Assembly: GCA_905250025.1 (NCBI GenBank)
Contig: CAJNOJ010000049.1
Span: 62,001-126,000 of the forward strand
Reading direction: 5' to 3'
DNA length: 64,000 nt
DNA from: Adineta ricciae
Lineage: Eukaryota; Rotifera; Eurotatoria; Adinetida; Adinetidae
The notes beneath the pieces are model-generated. The model was not told the origin of the DNA, searched no databases, and saw nothing but the letters and a program-made list of their open reading frames with translations. A program made the translations under genes and the position numbers. Position 1 is the first letter of the stretch. Each line of letters starts with the position of its first letter. Of this stretch, positions 59,172 through 64,000 are shown piece after piece.

Positions 59172-61444
59172 ATAAATCTAAGTATCCCGAAGAATTGTTT
59201 GGAAACTCTTTTGCATAAGATGTATACTACACTTCGTTCTAACACTATTTTCGAACTAAGTATGCATTTGTAGTGAAGATATTTGTCCGCTCGGAATATG
59301 AAATGAGAAAAAAAAAAGTTATAGAGATATTAAAGAAATTAATCATTGAAACGTTTGTGCATACAAAGATCATCTGCAGTTCTTCTTGTAGACTTTTGAC
59401 AGAAGAAAAATAAAAGTTTTATATCAATATTTATTTCACGATGATTGTTATACTTTTACAAGCAGAAATACCAGAAGAAAAGCAGACGTTGCTATCAGGA
59501 TTTTATTTGTTTCCTGTGCATTAGTGTTTTCTCGGAAAAAATAGCAGAAGATGGCATATTATTACCTTATCAAGAACTTTATTTTTTCATACTTTTGATA
59601 AAAAGCTTTTTTTCTGACTGATATAATCATGATTAGGTCGTAAATCGAAAAGAAAACATCAGTCTATTCTTTCAAAAATAATATTCAAAGTCTCCGATGA
59701 AATGAATAGAATTTGTTTATCAATCTTCAAGTATTATTCGTTGTTCTGTATTCAACAAAGTGTAACCATCAAAGAATTTCATGAAGATGTCGACATCCTG
59801 CTCGATTTCTGTGAAAATACATATTGAAAAACTTATTTCTTTGACTAACAAGTGCATTAAATCACATTCTACGATCGATCTCTTACGATACAAGTCTTGA
59901 CGGTGAAGATATAAGTGTCATCTCATGATGATAAAATCAGCTGATAGATCAATTAGACTGTAGACGATAGTTAATAGATATGGAATTTTACAAAGAAGTA
60001 TATAACAATGCCATATTAACTTCCTTCTCACATAATAATGCTACTAGTGTTTTACGAAGTTTTTGAAGAAAGAATACTTTTAAAGAGAGAGGATTTCTAT
60101 GTATTTTCTTTAAAATAATGACTCATTTTAGTGCAAGGAATATCCATAAGTTAATGATCCAGAGCATCACATTCAACTTTTCAAAAACTGCTCAATAATA
60201 CCGAAAGATATGTCAAACGAGGTCATTTGCAATGAAAAGACGAGTCAATTTCAAGGTAAGCAAAAGGATCCACGATGGAATGTCGACATTGAAATGAGCC
60301 ATACTTGACAGTGCTGTACAAAAGCCTTTTAAATTGTAATTAATTACAGCTGAAAAATCGTATATTGTGTAAAACTCTCGATATCTGGGTGTTATCGACT
60401 CGTAACTAACTATTTACAGTAAGATATTGAATTGATTGAATACACTCTTTTACTAATATTGATAAGATTTGCCTAAAATTATTCTTATCCAATTTTATTT
60501 TCGTATATTCAAAAAAGATGATAAACTGATGTCATATGAAATATATTCAAATAAGCTGTTTGTTTTTCACCATCGTTAACGCTGATATTTGTGTTTGATG
60601 TTATGAATTGTATTTTATTGATGTTCATAACCTCATTTATTCACTTAATATCATTGTCTATGAAAGATTCAGCTGTCATCTTTCATAATGTATGCGAACT
60701 ATAATTAGATAATGTTTGTCATTAGTTTTTTTTCTTTATTAATATTCTAGTTTGTCTCTCTATCAACTCTCATGTAATCAACGAGTATAGAACATGGTAA
60801 GAAATATGTTGGTTTAGTGACATACGGTATGTTGACGCATAAATAACTCAAAATCATAATTACTGATGGACTTATATAAGAAGAAATACGAAAAAAAAAT
60901 CCTCGGTTTGTCCATAAGTACCGATTTAAGAAATATTCATTAATTATCAATGCAAAAAAGTATATGAAAGGACAACATAATTTCTGTATGAACTTTCCAC
61001 AATGAACTGTGAATATTATTCCCATTGACAATCCAATTCAAAGTTGATACAAATATTTAATCTCGATTGATAACTTTATAACCAATGAAATATTTCAATT
61101 GTAAAAAGAGTTCACTGACATATCGGTAAGAATACACTTGATTTATTCAAATTATGCTTGAGACGATATTAAAAATTTGTGAACTTTAGAAAACAAACGA
61201 TCATTCGATCTATCTAGATTCATAACTTTCTTTTGAATATTTGCCATAAATCACGATTATGTCGAAATGACGATTCATACCTTTGAATCGAGTGACAAAA
61301 CTCAAATGAATAGAATTATACGACAAGCTGTTCTATAACCATCTTTGTTACAATGATCTACATCAGAAAGCATTTCAATAAACGCTAAATACATCATCTG
61401 AACAAAAACTTCGCAAAGTATTTCGAATCCTAATGCGTATTGTT

Positions 61445-61467
61445 TGTTTAAATATTATATTTAAACA
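61445..61467. repeat. perfect 10-bp inverted repeat, 3-nt loop
   Basis: The arms TGTTTAAATA and TATTTAAACA flank TTA. In AT-rich DNA this may be chance; it could extrude as a hairpin. Confidence 0.7.
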
Positions 61468-62685
61468 AAAATTCACACGATTGATTCATTTACTCATGCA
61501 TAAGATATTGAATGATGCAAGTGTGAATTGATTCATTGCAATAGTTGGTTAAATGACAAAGGATCGAATCATTCAATAAATATGGATTTAACTTTGAATT
61601 AGTTGGAATATTTGTATGATGAATGTTATGAGTCATTTATATACTCGTTTTACTAATCATTCAGCAGTCGATATTTAATTTAGTATTTGATCGAGTGAAA
61701 TATTCGAATTGTTTTTTGCCTGCAATGATGTTCCTCTTCAACTTTATATCAGAATAAATCGTCTGGTTATGAGAATGACATCTTACATACAACAACAAAT
61801 GTGAACAAACGATTCAATGATTAATTTATGAAGCATTTTTTAATGTGAGAACTAATATGATAATGAAAGCATTGGCAAAATCATTAAAATATATGCACGA
61901 ATATTAACGTTAAAGCAAAAATATCTGCTGAAAGTTTCGAATGGATTAAAGGAAAGTCCTATAAACATAAATTCAATCTGTATTTTTGATGAAAGCGCAA
62001 TAAAATGAAGCAAATACGTGATTTAAAGTGAATAAATTATTCAAAGAGACAAATACTCTGGATCGAGTAAATATGTTTGAGTTATTCGATAATTTCAATG
62101 GCATATCTTGATTAGATTTGATTATTTATCACATATTGACACAAAAGCAAATCTTTTTATCGATTAAAAATGATTTCGTAAACGAATCTCACACGTCATT
62201 TCTTGAAGAATTTCCAGTCTTTCCCTCTAGAAGTTAGATAAATATAAATTATATTACCGTAGAACTTTAAGTTTTGTTGTAAATACACAAATGGGAAATT
62301 ACTACGAATGTACGTCATTATCGTCTATAGAGGGTCTAATGTTTCTCAGTACTTATCTATAATTCATAAACAGAACATATTTATTTTTCAACAAAACAAT
62401 TTCCCCAAACACACTAATGAAAAAAATCAATATTTCTTTTTTTCTTACATAATAAATTATTGATATTATATGAAAATTGTATACGTCAGTAATATTTCTC
62501 CAAAGATCAGTTTTATTTTTCATATTACTCGTTGAATATGATTAAAAATTGGCTCTATCATATCCCAAGAGTTTCGAACACCACGATGAAAGAGATTTTT
62601 ACTTCTAATTCTATTCATTCACCCTCAAAGTTCAATCGTAAACAGACGATATTTGATTGGAACTAGAACTCCTGGTTTTTATATC

Positions 62686-64000
62686 ATGAAAACTCCTCTA
62701 GTTCTAAGTATAATCTTTTTTCCTATCAGTACGATTATCTTCGCTCAATACGATGGTAAGTGAAAGATCTTTTCATGTTAAATAGTTCGAAAATGTTCTA
62801 TCATAATGAAGATGGACACGTTGTTTTGGATCGATCAAAAGTATTTCCAGATGCCGATGGTAATTACCGTGTTTCGAATTATGAATTTAAGTGTTTTCAA
62901 CAATTATCAACATGTTCAATCCATGGTTGGTCACTTCGCTTTAAAATACGTTTAAATTCATTGAATAGCTTCGACCGAGAACGTAAATATCTTCTATTCA
63001 GTACTGGTGCACATGAACCATATAGTGATGGGATGTTAATTCATCTCTATCAATCGAAAAATACTTCGTATCTTGAGTTTGGTTTGAAAGAGTTTCACAA
63101 TGATCATGTCGCTTTCTATTGGCAAGTCGAAGCTGATTTCGAACTGAATCGATGGGTTGATGTAGTCACTATTATTCAATTGGCAAGCAAAAACTCAACT
63201 GAACATCATCAAATGTCGATTTATGTTGATGGTTATTTGTACAGAAAGACAGAATTGGAAAAATACACAGAATTATTCGTTTTTAAATACGATAAAATAC
63301 ATGCACACTCGGCAATTATTTATGGAAATGATACTGAAGTAGCTTCTTTCAAAGAAATTATCTATTACGAACGAGTTCTACTCGATGTTGAAATTGCGAA
63401 TAGTAAATAATTTGCTTAACGTTTACCTCATATGGAATACCTTTCTTTTCGTTTAGTTACACCGGGTGATGTATCTTTAGGATGTGTGAATGAAAACGAT
63501 GATATTCATCAATATATCACTCCGCAAACGTACGATTATTGGCGACTATGCCGTGATGATTGTCAGGCACGAAAAATGAAGGTTAGATTGAAATTCATCT
63601 TTTACGTGTAACATTTGCCTTCTAAACTATGATTATGTTGATTAGATTGCTTTGTATTCACCGAACGATGGTCGATGTGGATGTGTACCGAGTTCATATG
63701 AGTTAGACTCGTCATTTCAATATGATAAGAATTGCGTTTGTTCATTTAATCCGCCATGTTCAAGTGCGAATGAATGGCATATTTTTACAGTATCACACGT
63801 TATTGATCTGATTGATGCGGAAGTTGGTAGGTGTCGAAAGTGAACAACTTTATGGATAGTCATGAAATACTTTGACAGGTTTGGAAATTCGTATGGCTGA
63901 TGCAAGTTTCTTGACGCATAGTCGAACGCGAGTTCAACGAAATGAAGGTGTGGAAATTATTGTCTCGGTTAAAAACGATCGAAATCTGGCGTCGTTGACT
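62686..64000 (+). CDS. secreted/membrane protein, LamG-like + WSC-like domains (partial)
   Basis: The 5' part of a gene that runs off the right edge. Exons are 62686-62755, 62812-63402, 63457-63581, 63647-63826 and 63879 onward, with 54-65-nt introns and consistent phases. A signal peptide (MKTPLVLSIIFFPISTIIFA) opens the protein. Next comes a beta-sandwich concanavalin/laminin-G-like domain of about 190 residues (TCSIHGWSLRFKIRL, DGMLIHLYQ, RWVDVVTIIQL, MSIYVDGYLY). After that a Cys-rich segment (LGCVNENDD, CRDDCQARKMKIALYS, GRCGCV, CVC) looks like a WSC-type carbohydrate-binding domain. The last exon (GLEIRMADASFLTHSRTRV) may begin a PKD or REJ-type repeat. LamG-like + WSC is compatible with a polycystin-1-like receptor, but without the rest this is a guess. 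Confidence 0.7.

Larger units (their letters stand above)
59031..62685. other. 3.7-kb AT-rich gene-poor region
   Basis: No gene recognised. Short frames lack motifs. It holds a CRE octamer (59164-59171), a perfect AT-rich palindrome (61445-61467) and many A/T tracts. It sits between the TRPM start (-) and the secreted protein start (+), so both promoters lie here. Confidence 0.5.

Noticed and set aside
60747-61031. 94-codon minus-strand hydrophobic open frame
   Set aside because: AT-rich DNA readily yields hydrophobic frames; no start context, splice partner or family match.

Overview
The window is nuclear DNA of a small-genome, intron-rich invertebrate, and a bdelloid rotifer (Adineta/Rotaria type) fits best. 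The DNA is AT-rich and introns are very short (mostly 48-65 nt, GT..AG). The genes are animal-specific: ATM, AMMECR1, soluble adenylyl cyclase, TRPM, muscarinic receptor, Fringe-like enzyme. The phylum is my inference; no marker here proves it. I see no prokaryotic operon, CRISPR array, IS element or intact transposon.

Layout. 0.6-10.1 kb (-): an ATM checkpoint kinase from TAN domain to FATC. 10.7-12.8 kb (+): an aromatic amino acid decarboxylase with 11 exons, divergent from ATM. 13.1-14.6 kb (-): an orphan rhodopsin-class GPCR. 17.8-25.5 kb (-): a soluble (bicarbonate-type) adenylyl cyclase. 26.4-28.1 kb (-): a rhodanese + dual-specificity phosphatase. 29.6-31.2 kb (-): an EF-hand nicotinamidase. 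32.6-33.8 kb (+): AMMECR1. 34.4-34.9 kb (+): a small secreted or anchored protein I do not recognise. 36.2-40.8 kb (-): a muscarinic-type acetylcholine receptor with a giant third intracellular loop. 40.8-46.6 kb: gene-poor. 46.6-47.7 kb (-): an intronless Fringe-like glycosyltransferase. 49.3-49.9 kb (+): a broken gene of unknown family. 50.2-52.8 kb (-): a calpain whose largest intron holds an opposite-strand tRNA-Glu-like unit. 52.9-53.5 kb (-): a two-pass membrane protein. 54.0-59.0 kb (-): a TRPM channel. 59.0-62.7 kb: gene-poor. 62.7 kb to the right edge (+): the 5' part of a secreted or membrane multidomain protein.

The gene set is a mix of signalling (calcium, cAMP, acetylcholine, biogenic amine) and housekeeping functions with no operon-like logic. 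The least expected items are the roughly 960-residue loop in the muscarinic receptor, the tRNA-like unit in the calpain intron, the three-frame pseudogene, and the small secreted protein built from three exons. Exon boundaries were placed by hand from splice consensus plus reading-frame and family continuity. Those with explicit coordinates were frame-checked; those marked approximate were not.
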